Assembly: GCA_964019425.1 (NCBI GenBank)
Contig: CAXHTC010000003.1
Location: 1 to 48,023 of the forward strand
Source: Flectonema sp. DT1601
Lineage: Eukaryota > Euglenozoa > Diplonemea > Diplonemida > Diplonemidae
Direction: 5' to 3'
Length of the DNA: 48,023 nucleotides
The position numbers were made by a program, and so were the translations under genes. Position 1 is the stretch's first letter; every line of letters begins with the position of its first letter. Below, piece after piece: positions 33,333 to 43,500 of the stretch. The notes under the pieces were generated by a model that saw only the letters and a list, made by a program, of their open reading frames with translations, did no database searches and was not told where the DNA came from.

Positions 33333-35701
33333 ACGTCTAATGCCTCTACGCTTATAATCCTGTATCTAGCCCTACAGCTAAGCCTCACAGCCGCGTTTTG
33401 GGCCTCTTAAAGCGTATCGCTTATTGTGTGGTAACTATAAACAGCTTAGCGACTCGCCACAATATGTATATCTACATGTTATTTTACTCTCACGTCCAAA
33501 ACCTATTCTGATAGTTTACCCTACCTGCTAATGGGTGGCTTTGTTCGTAAACTATGCAATATAGCTTTGATGAACAGCATAACACTTACGCTATTTGATC
33601 ATGCAGGTACTTGGTACTGTGTACAACAACAGGACAGTAACGTATCCACCACATACAAAGTATATAGTAAACTGTTACCGTGCACCAATACAAATCATAT
33701 ACATGAAAGTATATGCTAGTATGCTGTACAGAATGAATGTACCAGATAACTAGAGCAAGCACTAGTATAAGTACACAGCACTACGATGATGAGTACAAGA
33801 CATATACACTTACAGTACTCAACGAAGGACTAACCGCAAAGCAACTGGCACCGCGTGATCAAGTACATTAATATTATATATATAATATAGTATGGTTACT
33901 TGAAGTGCAGTAGTATCTTACACCAAAGGATTGGAAGTAAGCTGACGACAGTATTTGCTAATGAAGTAAGACCAGATGAAGTAAGATCAGATGAAGTAGG
34001 ATCAGATGGGATGGGCTTGTGCGCAGGGCCCACCACTGAGGGCTTTCCAAGACAGGTGGCGAGTCCTCCGAAGAGGAGCAGGCCCGCGGAGCGAGGCTCA
34101 ACGCGCATCACGATCACACCGAAGTGTTCACGCGGAGTAGGGAATTGTCTTATTGGGAAGGGAATTCTCGGCTGTCATGCCTCAAACCCCTAAATCCCGG
34201 ATTTGATTCCGGAGACCCCAAATTAGACGATATAGGTCGAAAGCAGCCCCAAATAACCGGATTTGACCCACTTTTAGGGTGTTTTCCCGGTTTCTAAACG
34301 AGGTTCTTGGCAGTTTTGGCGTTTGGTTGTATGTGCTTTTTGAAGAGGTTTGCACTTTTCCTCTATGCGGACCCTCCGGAGCCCTATTTTTTAGGGTCCA
34401 GCCAGAATACACCTACAAGAGTGAGCACAACTTCGTAATCCCAGATTTGGCGTGTGCAATTTGATATCGGAGATTTGGATATCATCTGATTTGCCCTCTG
34501 GAAGCACGTATGGGGTATCCACGATATGCACAACACGTTGTCGTTTCGTGAACGTCGCGTTTGGTGTCGCTGCGCGTAAGGCCAGCCGGCATCAACTACA
34601 CAAACACGTGAATGCACATGTTTATTTAGGCGTTTTGGCGTATTACGCTAAACAGCGTCCAAGCCGTTGTGGGGAGCCACATGATCATGTCGATAACCGT
34701 TTTGCGTGGCACAACTTTCGTATTCCCAGATTTGGGAAGCCCAAATCGGATCTTGCGAATCGCGATACCATATAATTCACCCTCTAGAAGCACATATTCA
34801 CGTTTACACTTATTTCGTGTACGGTGAAAGTGGCCTTTTGGGTGGTGGCAACGGCAAGTGTAACGTGATTTGACATGTGTGTTCACGTGTTTTGCCTCTA
34901 GCGAATTGGGATCAAACCGTGCACGTGTTTCGCGACGTGCATGTATTTGTTGCGTACCAAAGTATACACGTGTTGGCTGCACGGGCGTGGCACGGGCGTC
35001 ACCTTCATGTGTGTGCGCATTCGCGTTACACGCGTTATCGCTTTACGTGCGGTAGAACGTGTTTGCAGTAAACAGATTGTGATTTGTATTTCCCGTTTTA
35101 CGAAACAACTTCATGACGACAACATGTTGGTGTGTGCTGCGCGCGCGGGCGTGCCCAGGGCGGGCCTGACTGTACACGCGTTACGCACTAGATACGCGAT
35201 ATCATGATTACATGTCATGATCACCAGCTCGTAGAAATAGTTATAGGCGGCTTGCGCGGAAACTCACCTGCGGTTCGGAAGTAGATGCATTGTAGGTAAT
35301 GTAGCGTACACGTGCAGCGCGTGTAGCTGCTCATGGGCGTATAGGTGCCTCCGCACACACGTATTACGTTATACAACTACATACTTATAATTACTTAAAT
35401 ACGTTTATGTATTTGCGTAACGTGTTTACGTTGATCGCCAACATCCATTTTATGGTCTGAAGCGCGAGAACGCTAAACACCCTTTTGAGGTGCTACACGA
35501 TATGAACAACACGTTGTCGTTTCGTGAACGTAGTGTTTGGTTTCGCTGCGCGTAAGGTCAGCCGGCATCGACTACACAAACACGTGAATGCACATGTTTA
35601 TTTAGGTGTTTGGCGTATTACGCTAAACAGCGTCCAAGCCGCTGTTGGTGAGCCACATGATCATGTTGATAAACCGTTTTGCGCGGCACAACTTTCGTAT
35701 T
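33333..35701. repeat. Array B unit 6, partial, fused to array C
   Basis: B-type through M1a and the following spacer. It has one extra T in the T run at 34387-34392 (six Ts; the others have five), which breaks the 144-codon frame seen in units 1-5. From 35702 onward the diagnostic sites are C-type. Confidence 0.9.
35335..35701. other. Array B to array C junction interval
   Basis: Sequence from GGGCGTATAGG at 35335 is common to B and C. The first site that separates them, in M1b, is TTCACAG (A at 35702). Left of 35335 the sequence is B-only. The switch therefore lies within about 366 bp of shared M1 and spacer sequence. Confidence 0.85.
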
Positions 35702-36180
35702 CACAGATTTGGGAAGTCCAAATTGGATCTTGCGAATCGCGGATATCATGGTATTCAGGCTCTGGAAGCACATATTCACGTTTACACTTATTTCGTGTAC
35801 GGTGAAAAGTGGCCTTTGGGTGTGGGTGACAACGGCAAGTGTAACGTGATTTGACATGTGTATTCACGTGTTTTGCGCGTTTCGCGTAAACAGCGTGTAA
35901 GTACATTAAATCGTTACGACTAACAGGTCGATCGACTGTTTGCCTCTAGCGAATTGGGGATCAAACACGTGCACGTGTTTTACGACGTGCATGTATTTGT
36001 TGCGTATTGGAGTAACCACGTGGCGGGCACACGGGCGTGCCCAAGGGCGGCGCCTGACTGTACACGCGCATTCGCGTTACACGCGTTACGCACTAGATAC
36101 GCGATATCATGATTCCATGTCATGATCACCATCTCGTAGAAATAGTTATGGGCGGCTTATGCGGCTCCTCCACTGCGGTT
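35430..36180. repeat. Module M1c (C unit)
   Basis: Full-length M1 of the C family. Compared with B it has an extra segment before GCCTCTAGCG, including a 41-bp insert at 35897-35937 that the A short copy lacks, and an 18-bp palindrome at 35963-35980. Frames of 61-93 codons are not credible genes. Copies start near 40660 and 45890. Confidence 0.82.
35963..35980. other. 18-bp perfect palindrome with two CACGTG sites (C)
   Basis: AAACACGTGCACGTGTTT is a perfect palindrome holding two E-box words (CACGTG). It recurs at 41193-41210 and 46423-46440. The B equivalent has only the right half (GTGCACGTGTTT) and the A short copy has GTGCACGCGTTT, so the full palindrome is specific to C. Confidence 0.75.
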
Positions 36181-36402
36181 CGGAAGTAGATGTATTGTAG
36201 GTAATGTAGCGTACACGTACAGCGCGTGTAGCTGCTCATGGGGCGTACAGGGGCCTGCGCGCACACGCATTACGTTATTACGCACACGTGCGTATTCCGT
36301 ATAACAGGCTGTAACATGTTGTTACGCGTTTCGCAAATGGTTTCATATGTTTCGTGTTTCACCAACATCTCATCAACAACGTGTTTGTTGTTCTAAAGCC
36401 TG
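36001..36402. repeat. 402-bp direct repeat within the C unit, copy 1
   Basis: Starts TGCGTATTGGAGTAACCACG and ends TTGTTGTTCTAAAGCCTG. It recurs at 40110-40511 with a few substitutions, so each C unit has two copies, 1,121 bp apart across the unit boundary. It covers the M1 3-prime part and a C-only segment with TTACGCGTTTCGC and AACAACGTGTTTGTTGTT words. Confidence 0.85.
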
Positions 36403-37115
36403 ACAGCGCATATACGCTTATTTAGAGGCGTACCGCGTAGCGGTATCCCTATAGGGCGTAGAGCCGTAGGTAGCGGTGGTTGTACTTGTATGCTGAGCAG
36501 CTAATTCCATTACACGTAATGTTGTTCTTGTACTCTTCGCTCATCAGCGTGATCAGCTCATCGTATGTAAACAATACGATGTCACCTAACATTGAAGTGG
36601 AGTGCTCCAAGCCAGTGAAGGGTAACATGGCCATACTGAGTAGACACACACCTTAATAACCTTAACTAGTATCACTATAGTATCACATACATATGCGGAA
36701 GGTCAAACGCATCTACGCTAAATAGGTAAATACGAACACGTCTCCGCGAAAGTGTTTGCTATAGGTTTAAAGGGGTTTTATGCGTTTATGGTGCTTTTAG
36801 GTCATTTTGTGCCTCACCACATAATTACGATGTTACGTTAAATAGGTTAATTACGTAACGAACTACATCAACATGTGATCCACGATTACACAAAGACCTC
36901 GATAAGAGTTATTTGTTAATACCTCTGATTTCCTTCTTTTACCATTCTCGTGCTTGAAGATGTACCAAAACCATACAAAGACCTCGATAAGAATATCGTA
37001 TTCCGCCACTTCGCGATGTTCCAATAAATGGCTTGCTATAGATTTAAAGGGCTTTTGTGCACTTTCTCTCATTTTACCTCTTTTTGGCCCTGCTTTAAAG
37101 GGGTTTAACGCACTT
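36403..37115. repeat. Beta-delta composite 1 (C unit)
   Basis: Hairpin at 36559-36581 and 20-bp motifs at 36889 and 36974. The TAACCCTAAC word of other beta copies reads TAACCTTAAC here. The palindrome left of the hairpin is shortened to GCGTGATCAGC. Confidence 0.8.
36559..36581. other. Invariant beta hairpin, C beta-1
   Basis: The same 23 bp as in A and B, although flanking bases differ. Further copies start at 41789 and 47019. Confidence 0.85.
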
Positions 37116-37470
37116 TTACTGTATTTGCTTAGATATGATCCTATGCTTAGTTACGTGACATCACTGTGTTCGACGTATTCCGCGGATCGTACAAAGGCCT
37201 CGATAAGAATGTTACGATAAACATGTTCGTGTCATCGTAAGGCCCATTCTCGCCCCAAATCATACAAAGACCTCGATAAGAACGTAACATCTGCATCTCA
37301 CATAAATGGGTTTGCTATAGATTTAAAGAGGTACGTTCTAAACGTATTTATGGTATTTGTAGTTGAATACGTAATTATCGTGTTTCGCAGCTTAAAGCCG
37401 CGCGACTCTAATCCTGTATCTAGCCCTACAGCTAGGCCTGACAGCCGCGTTTAGGCCCTATTTACTGTTG
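37116..37470. repeat. Linker between beta-delta composites (C unit)
   Basis: About 355 bp with two extra 20-bp motifs (37190, one base changed; 37263), a segment shared with the A linker and a gamma element near 37397. B has no counterpart, so A and C share this feature to the exclusion of B. Confidence 0.75.
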
Positions 37471-38110
37471 GTGGAGTTTGTGTGCTGCGCAGCAACTGCG
37501 TGTTGTTGTTATACTCTTCGCTCATCATCGTGATCACGTGAGCAGCTCATCGTATGTAAACAATACGATGTCACCTAACATTGAAGTAAAGCGTATCAAG
37601 CCAGCGACGGGTAATATGGGCCTACTAAGCAGACAGTACACTCTAATAACCCTAACTAGTATTACTATAGTATCACATACATATGCGGAAGGTCAAACGT
37701 ATCCACGAAAAGGGGTGGAATACGAACACGTCCCCGCGAAAGTGTTTGCTATAGGTTTAAAGGGGTTTTATGCGTTTAGAGCGCTTTTGGCCCATTTTGT
37801 GCCTCAACACATAAATACGATATTACGCTAACACGTCAAGAGAAACATCGCAATCTAAATGTGCACCCACAAATCGTACAAAGACCTCGATAAGAGTTAT
37901 TTGTTAATACCTCTGATTTCCTTCTTTACCATTCTCGTGCTTGAAGATGTACCAAAACCATACAAAGACCTCGATAAGAATATCGTATTCCGCCACTTCG
38001 CGATGTTCCAATAAATGGCTTGCTATAGATTTAAAGGGCTTTTGTGCACTTTCTCTCATTTTACCTCTTTTTTGACCCCCTTTAAAGGGTGTTTTAGGTA
38101 CTTTTACTGT
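37471..38110. repeat. Beta-delta composite 2 (C unit)
   Basis: Hairpin at 37548-37570 and 20-bp motifs at 37877 and 37961. The 117-codon plus-strand frame here (37478-37831) is a run through repeat sequence with no recognisable product. Confidence 0.8.
37548..37570. other. Invariant beta hairpin, C beta-2
   Basis: The same 23 bp. The next copy starts at 42778, and a truncated one at 48008 marks the window end. Spacing to C beta-1 is 989 bp. Confidence 0.85.
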
Positions 38111-38417
38111 GTTTACCTATTTTGGACGCGCCACGAAATCGTATCACCAAGTTATCGATAGCATGTTTGCTGCGCGTAACGTGACATCTCACAAATAAAC
38201 CGGAACGTAAGCGTTTAGCGTCTAATGCCTCTACGCTTATAATCCTGTATCTAGCCCTACAGCTAAAGCCTCACAGCCGCGTTTTGGGCCTCTTAAAGCG
38301 TATCGCTTATTGTGTGGTAACTATAAACAGCTTAGCGGCTCGCCATAATATGTATATCTACATGTTATTTTACTCGTGCGCCCAAAACCTATTCTGATAG
38401 TTTACCCTCCCTGCTAA
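38111..38417. repeat. Left flank of the C core
   Basis: This holds the 36-bp recombination element (about 38155), the gamma-like element and the segment ending CCTCCCTGCTAA, all closely similar to B 15896-16006 followed by the 11676-11874 flank. Confidence 0.78.
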
Positions 38418-38993
38418 GGAGTGGTGTTACATGTCCTTCGTGCAGAGCGGTGTCTGAACACGTCGTCAATAGGATGACGAGTTCCACTGAACAACAGATG
38501 TAACGTACACACGGTACTCATAGAAGTTAAGTCAGGTAAAGCACTTACACAGTATACACTAATGTATCGTAGCAGCTTAGTTCATTACAAAGTAAAGTAC
38601 AAAGCGCATATGCGTATAAGATACTATACATAATTAATAACATAGATACGTTATGTAATGCATAGTACGGATAGTCAATAGTACATTGATATCACTACGC
38701 TATGAATATAAGTATACTGCTTGTGTCTTAGAAGGCAGCAGGTGGAACAAGTACACATGCAATCATATTACAATACAGGACATGAATGACCTGTAGCATG
38801 TACATGACCAGCAACAAGTACAACGACAGTGCAACATCATAGTGTGACAACGAACGTAGTGCTGGTATGTCAATACTTATGTGTAGGAGATACATCAAAG
38901 CATGCAGCGATGTATACAGTTACGTGACCAACTAACGTTATACACAGGTACTGTTACTGGCATGTACTTGATTGTATATCGGCATGACCGTCG
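38418..38993. repeat. C-specific GTAC-rich core
   Basis: 576 bp with ten GTAC tetramers (about 17 per kb). It has the same flanks as the B core but no alignable sequence. The copy in unit 2 is 43648-44223. It contains CGCATATGCG and many ACATG and TACA words. No frame of note. Confidence 0.85.
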
Positions 38994-39023
38994 ACGAAAT
39001 AAGAGCAGATGAAGTAAGATCAG
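38994..39023. repeat. 15-bp tandem repeat, two copies (C)
   Basis: One degenerate copy (38994) and one exact copy of ATGAAGTAAGATCAG (39009). B has three. The unit-2 equivalent is 44224-44253. Confidence 0.8.
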
Positions 39024-39166
39024 ATGGGATTGGCTTGTGCGCAGGGTCCACCACTGAGGGCTTTCCAAGACAGGTGGCGAGTCCTACGAAGAGGAACAGG
39101 CCCGCGGAGCGAAGCTCAACGCGCATCACGATCACACCGAAGTGCTCACGCGGAGTAGGGAATTGA
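39024..39166. repeat. Conserved block right of the core (C)
   Basis: C version of B 12349-12492, with about six substitutions and no indel. The plus-strand frame stops soon after the block in C but continues in B, which also argues against a shared protein. Confidence 0.8.
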
Positions 39167-39595
39167 CGCATTAGGGTGGGAATCCTCGGTTGTTATGCCT
39201 CAAACCCCTTGGAATCACCGGATTTTACCCGGAGACCACAAATACCCTAAAATACGACGATATAGGCCAAAAACACCCTAAAATAGCCTGTTTTTACCTC
39301 CTTTTTCGGGTGTTTTCGGGTTTCTAAACGAGGTTTATGGTAAAATTCCCAATATTTCCGAATGCACTTTTTCGAGCGATTTCGCGATTTCCGAAAAACC
39401 GTTGGAAAACCGGCCCTGGCCAAAAACCAAAGTGTCAATTTTGGGTCCAACACCCCAAATTAGAGAGGAATACCCTTTAAAGCGCCTTTAGCCTTATTAG
39501 GCCCAAAGTGGATAGGGCTACAACACGTACAACCGAATGTTTCGCCAACACCTAAAACTAATTATGCTGGTTTTCGTTTGTAAATTTATCTAAAA
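39167..39595. repeat. CCGGATTT block (C)
   Basis: Longer, diverged relative of B 12493-12770, sharing CCGGATTT, ACGATATAGG, GGGTGTTTTC and GGTTTCTAAACGAGGTT. The right part (from about 39350) has no B counterpart that I could align. A 68-codon minus-strand frame is not credible as a gene. Confidence 0.65.
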
Positions 39596-40109
39596 CGTAA
39601 ATTCGTCGCACAACTTCGTGATTCCATTTTGGTATGGTAAATTTGATATCGCGCATTTCGATATCATATGATTCATGTATTGGAAACACGTAATCAAGGT
39701 ATTCACGGTATGCACAACATGTTGTTGTTTCGTGAACTGTGGTTAGCTTGCACCGCACGTAGCTTAAGCCGGCATCAACTATACAAACACGTGTATGTAC
39801 GTGTAGCTAACAGAAGGTCGTGTAGGATATCTAGTCGACGGCAACGTGTCGACAGACAAATAGGCAGCACAACTTTAGGATGCGACCATCGATTATTTCA
39901 CTGTTTACACAAAACGTGTAAGTGTATGAAATAAGTATTCGCTTTTGAATACATAGCTTCAGCAGGCATCAACTTACTAAGCATTTGATACAAATGTTAT
40001 TATACGTGAATTGCTTTACAACGTTGAACACGTAGCGAACAATAGGTCACATGAACCGAGTAGTTCATAAACAGCGTGTGCACGTGCTTCACGACGCGCG
40101 TGGAGGCGT
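39596..40109. repeat. Degenerate M1 left part (C unit)
   Basis: Only patches of M1 remain: a subrepeat near 39613-39700, GTTGTTTCGTGAAC, GCCGGCATCAACTA, and a CAGCACAACTTTAGG patch near 39872. It occupies the place of M1a in B and joins the better-preserved 402-bp copy at 40110. The unit-2 equivalent is 44826-45339. Confidence 0.65.
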
Positions 40110-40564
40110 TGCGTATTGGAGTAACCACGTGGCGGGCACACGGGCGTGCCCAAGGGCGGCGCCTGACTGTACACGCGCATTCGCGTTACACGCGTTACGC
40201 ACTAGATACGCGATATCATGATTACATGTCATGATCACCAGCCCGTAGAAATAGTTATAGGCGGCTTATGCGGCTACTCACCTGCGGTTCGGAAGTAGAT
40301 GTATTGTAGGTAATGTAGCGTACACGTACAGCGCGTGTAGCTGCTCATGGGGCGTACAGGGGCCTGCGCGCACACGCATTACGTTATTACGCACACGTGC
40401 GTATTCCGTATAACAGGCTGTAACATGTTGTTACGCGTTTCGCAAATGGTTTCATATGTTTCGTGTTTCACCAACATCTCATCAACAACGTGTTTGTTGT
40501 TCTAAAGCCTGTACACGCGTACACGCGTTATTAGAGGGCGTGCCGCGTAGCGGGCACCCTCTAA

Positions 40565-43500
40565 GGGCGTATAGGTGCCTCCGCACACACGTATTACGTT
40601 ATACAACTACATACTTATAATTACTTAAATACGTTTATGTATTTGCGTAACGTGTTTACGTTGATCGCCAACATCCATTTTATGGTCTGAAGCGCGAGAA
40701 CGCTAAACACCCTTTTGAGGTGCTACACGATATGAACAACACGTTGTCGTTTCGTGAACGTAGTGTTTGGTTTCGCTGCGCGTAAGGTCAGCCGGCATCG
40801 ACTACACAAACACGTGAATGCACATGTTTATTTAGGTGTTTGGCGTATTACGCTAAACAGCGTCCAAGCCGCTGTTGGTGAGCCACATGATCATGTTGAT
40901 AAACCGTTTTGCGCGGCACAACTTTCGTATTCACAGATTTGGGAAGTCCAAATTGGATCTTGCGAATCGCGGATATCATGGTATTCAGGCTCTGGAAGCA
41001 CATATTCACGTTTACACTTATTTCGTGTACGGTGAAAAGTGGCCTTTGGGTGTGGGTGACAACGGCAAGTGTAACGTGATTTGACATGTGTATTCACGTG
41101 TTTTGCGCGTTTCGCGTAAACAGCGTGTAAGTACATTAAATCGTTACGACTAACAGGTCGATCGACTGTTTGCCTCTAGCGAATTGGGGATCAAACACGT
41201 GCACGTGTTTTACGACGTGCATGTATTTGTTGCGTATTGGAGTAACCACGTGGCGGGCACACGGGCGTGCCCAAGGGCGGCGCCTGACTGTACACGCGCA
41301 TTCGCGTTACACGCGTTACGCACTAGATACGCGATATCATGATTCCATGTCATGATCACCATCTCGTAGAAATAGTTATGGGCGGCTTATGCGGCTCCTC
41401 CACTGCGGTTCGGAAGTAGATGTATTGTAGGTAATGTAGCGTACACGTACAGCGCGTGTAGCTGCTCATGGGGCGTACAGGGGCCTGCGCGCACACGCAT
41501 TACGTTATTACGCACACGTGCGTATTCCGTATAACAGGCTGTAACATGTTGTTACGCGTTTCGCAAATGGTTTCATATGTTTCGTGTTTCACCAACATCT
41601 CATCAACAACGTGTTTGTTGTTCTAAAGCCTGACAGCGCATATACGCTTATTTAGAGGCGTACCGCGTAGCGGTATCCCTATAGGGCGTAGAGCCGTAGG
41701 TAGCGGTGGTTGTACTTGTATGCTGAGCAGCTAATTCCATTACACGTAATGTTGTTCTTGTACTCTTCGCTCATCAGCGTGATCAGCTCATCGTATGTAA
41801 ACAATACGATGTCACCTAACATTGAAGTGGAGTGCTCCAAGCCAGTGAAGGGTAACATGGCCATACTGAGTAGACACACACCTTAATAACCTTAACTAGT
41901 ATCACTATAGTATCACATACATATGCGGAAGGTCAAACGCATCTACGCTAAATAGGTAAATACGAACACGTCTCCGCGAAAGTGTTTGCTATAGGTTTAA
42001 AGGGGTTTTATGCGTTTATGGTGCTTTTAGGTCATTTTGTGCCTCACCACATAATTACGATGTTACGTTAAATAGGTTAATTACGTAACGAACTACATCA
42101 ACATGTGATCCACGATTACACAAAGACCTCGATAAGAGTTATTTGTTAATACCTCTGATTTCCTTCTTTTACCATTCTCGTGCTTGAAGATGTACCAAAA
42201 CCATACAAAGACCTCGATAAGAATATCGTATTCCGCCACTTCGCGATGTTCCAATAAATGGCTTGCTATAGATTTAAAGGGCTTTTGTGCACTTTCTCTC
42301 ATTTTACCTCTTTTTGGCCCTGCTTTAAAGGGGTTTAACGCACTTTTACTGTATTTGCTTAGATATGATCCTATGCTTAGTTACGTGACATCACTGTGTT
42401 CGACGTATTCCGCGGATCGTACAAAGGCCTCGATAAGAATGTTACGATAAACATGTTCGTGTCATCGTAAGGCCCATTCTCGCCCCAAATCATACAAAGA
42501 CCTCGATAAGAACGTAACATCTGCATCTCACATAAATGGGTTTGCTATAGATTTAAAGAGGTACGTTCTAAACGTATTTATGGTATTTGTAGTTGAATAC
42601 GTAATTATCGTGTTTCGCAGCTTAAAGCCGCGCGACTCTAATCCTGTATCTAGCCCTACAGCTAGGCCTGACAGCCGCGTTTAGGCCCTATTTACTGTTG
42701 GTGGAGTTTGTGTGCTGCGCAGCAACTGCGTGTTGTTGTTATACTCTTCGCTCATCATCGTGATCACGTGAGCAGCTCATCGTATGTAAACAATACGATG
42801 TCACCTAACATTGAAGTAAAGCGTATCAAGCCAGCGACGGGTAATATGGGCCTACTAAGCAGACAGTACACTCTAATAACCCTAACTAGTATTACTATAG
42901 TATCACATACATATGCGGAAGGTCAAACGTATCCACGAAAAGGGGTGGAATACGAACACGTCCCCGCGAAAGTGTTTGCTATAGGTTTAAAGGGGTTTTA
43001 TGCGTTTAGAGCGCTTTTGGCCCATTTTGTGCCTCAACACATAAATACGATATTACGCTAACACGTCAAGAGAAACATCGCAATCTAAATGTGCACCCAC
43101 AAATCGTACAAAGACCTCGATAAGAGTTATTTGTTAATACCTCTGATTTCCTTCTTTACCATTCTCGTGCTTGAAGATGTACCAAAACCATACAAAGACC
43201 TCGATAAGAATATCGTATTCCGCCACTTCGCGATGTTCCAATAAATGGCTTGCTATAGATTTAAAGGGCTTTTGTGCACTTTCTCTCATTTTACCTCTTT
43301 TTTGACCCCCTTTAAAGGGTGTTTTAGGTACTTTTACTGTGTTTACCTATTTTGGACGCGCCACGAAATCGTATCACCAAGTTATCGATAGCATGTTTGC
43401 TGCGCGTAACGTGACATCTCACAAATAAACCGGAACGTAAGCGTTTAGCGTCTAATGCCTCTACGCTTATAATCCTGTATCTAGCCCTACAGCTAAAGCC

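Larger units (their letters stand above)
11676..35701. repeat. Macrosatellite array B, 4,331-bp unit
   Basis: The period is 4,331 bp: unit starts lie at 11676, 16007, 20338, 24669 and 29000, then 33333 after a 4,333-bp unit. Units 1-4 look identical except for a T at 16077 where the others have C. Units 5 and 6 carry more changes. Each unit has a gamma-like flank, a core, a 15-bp tandem repeat, two conserved blocks, two M1 copies and two beta-delta composites. No gene is recognisable. The right limit is uncertain within 35335-35701. Confidence 0.97.
35335..40564. repeat. Array C unit 1
   Basis: Full 5,230-bp unit in the chosen phase. Approximate layout: M1c 35430-36180; rest of the 402-bp repeat to 36402; beta-delta-1 36403-37115; linker 37116-37470; beta-delta-2 37471-38110; recombination element and left flank 38111-38417; core 38418-38993; 15-bp repeats 38994-39023; conserved block 39024-39166; CCGGATTT block 39167-39595; degenerate M1 39596-40109; second 402-bp copy 40110-40511; spacer to 40564. 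Its first 366 bp are the junction zone. Confidence 0.93.
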
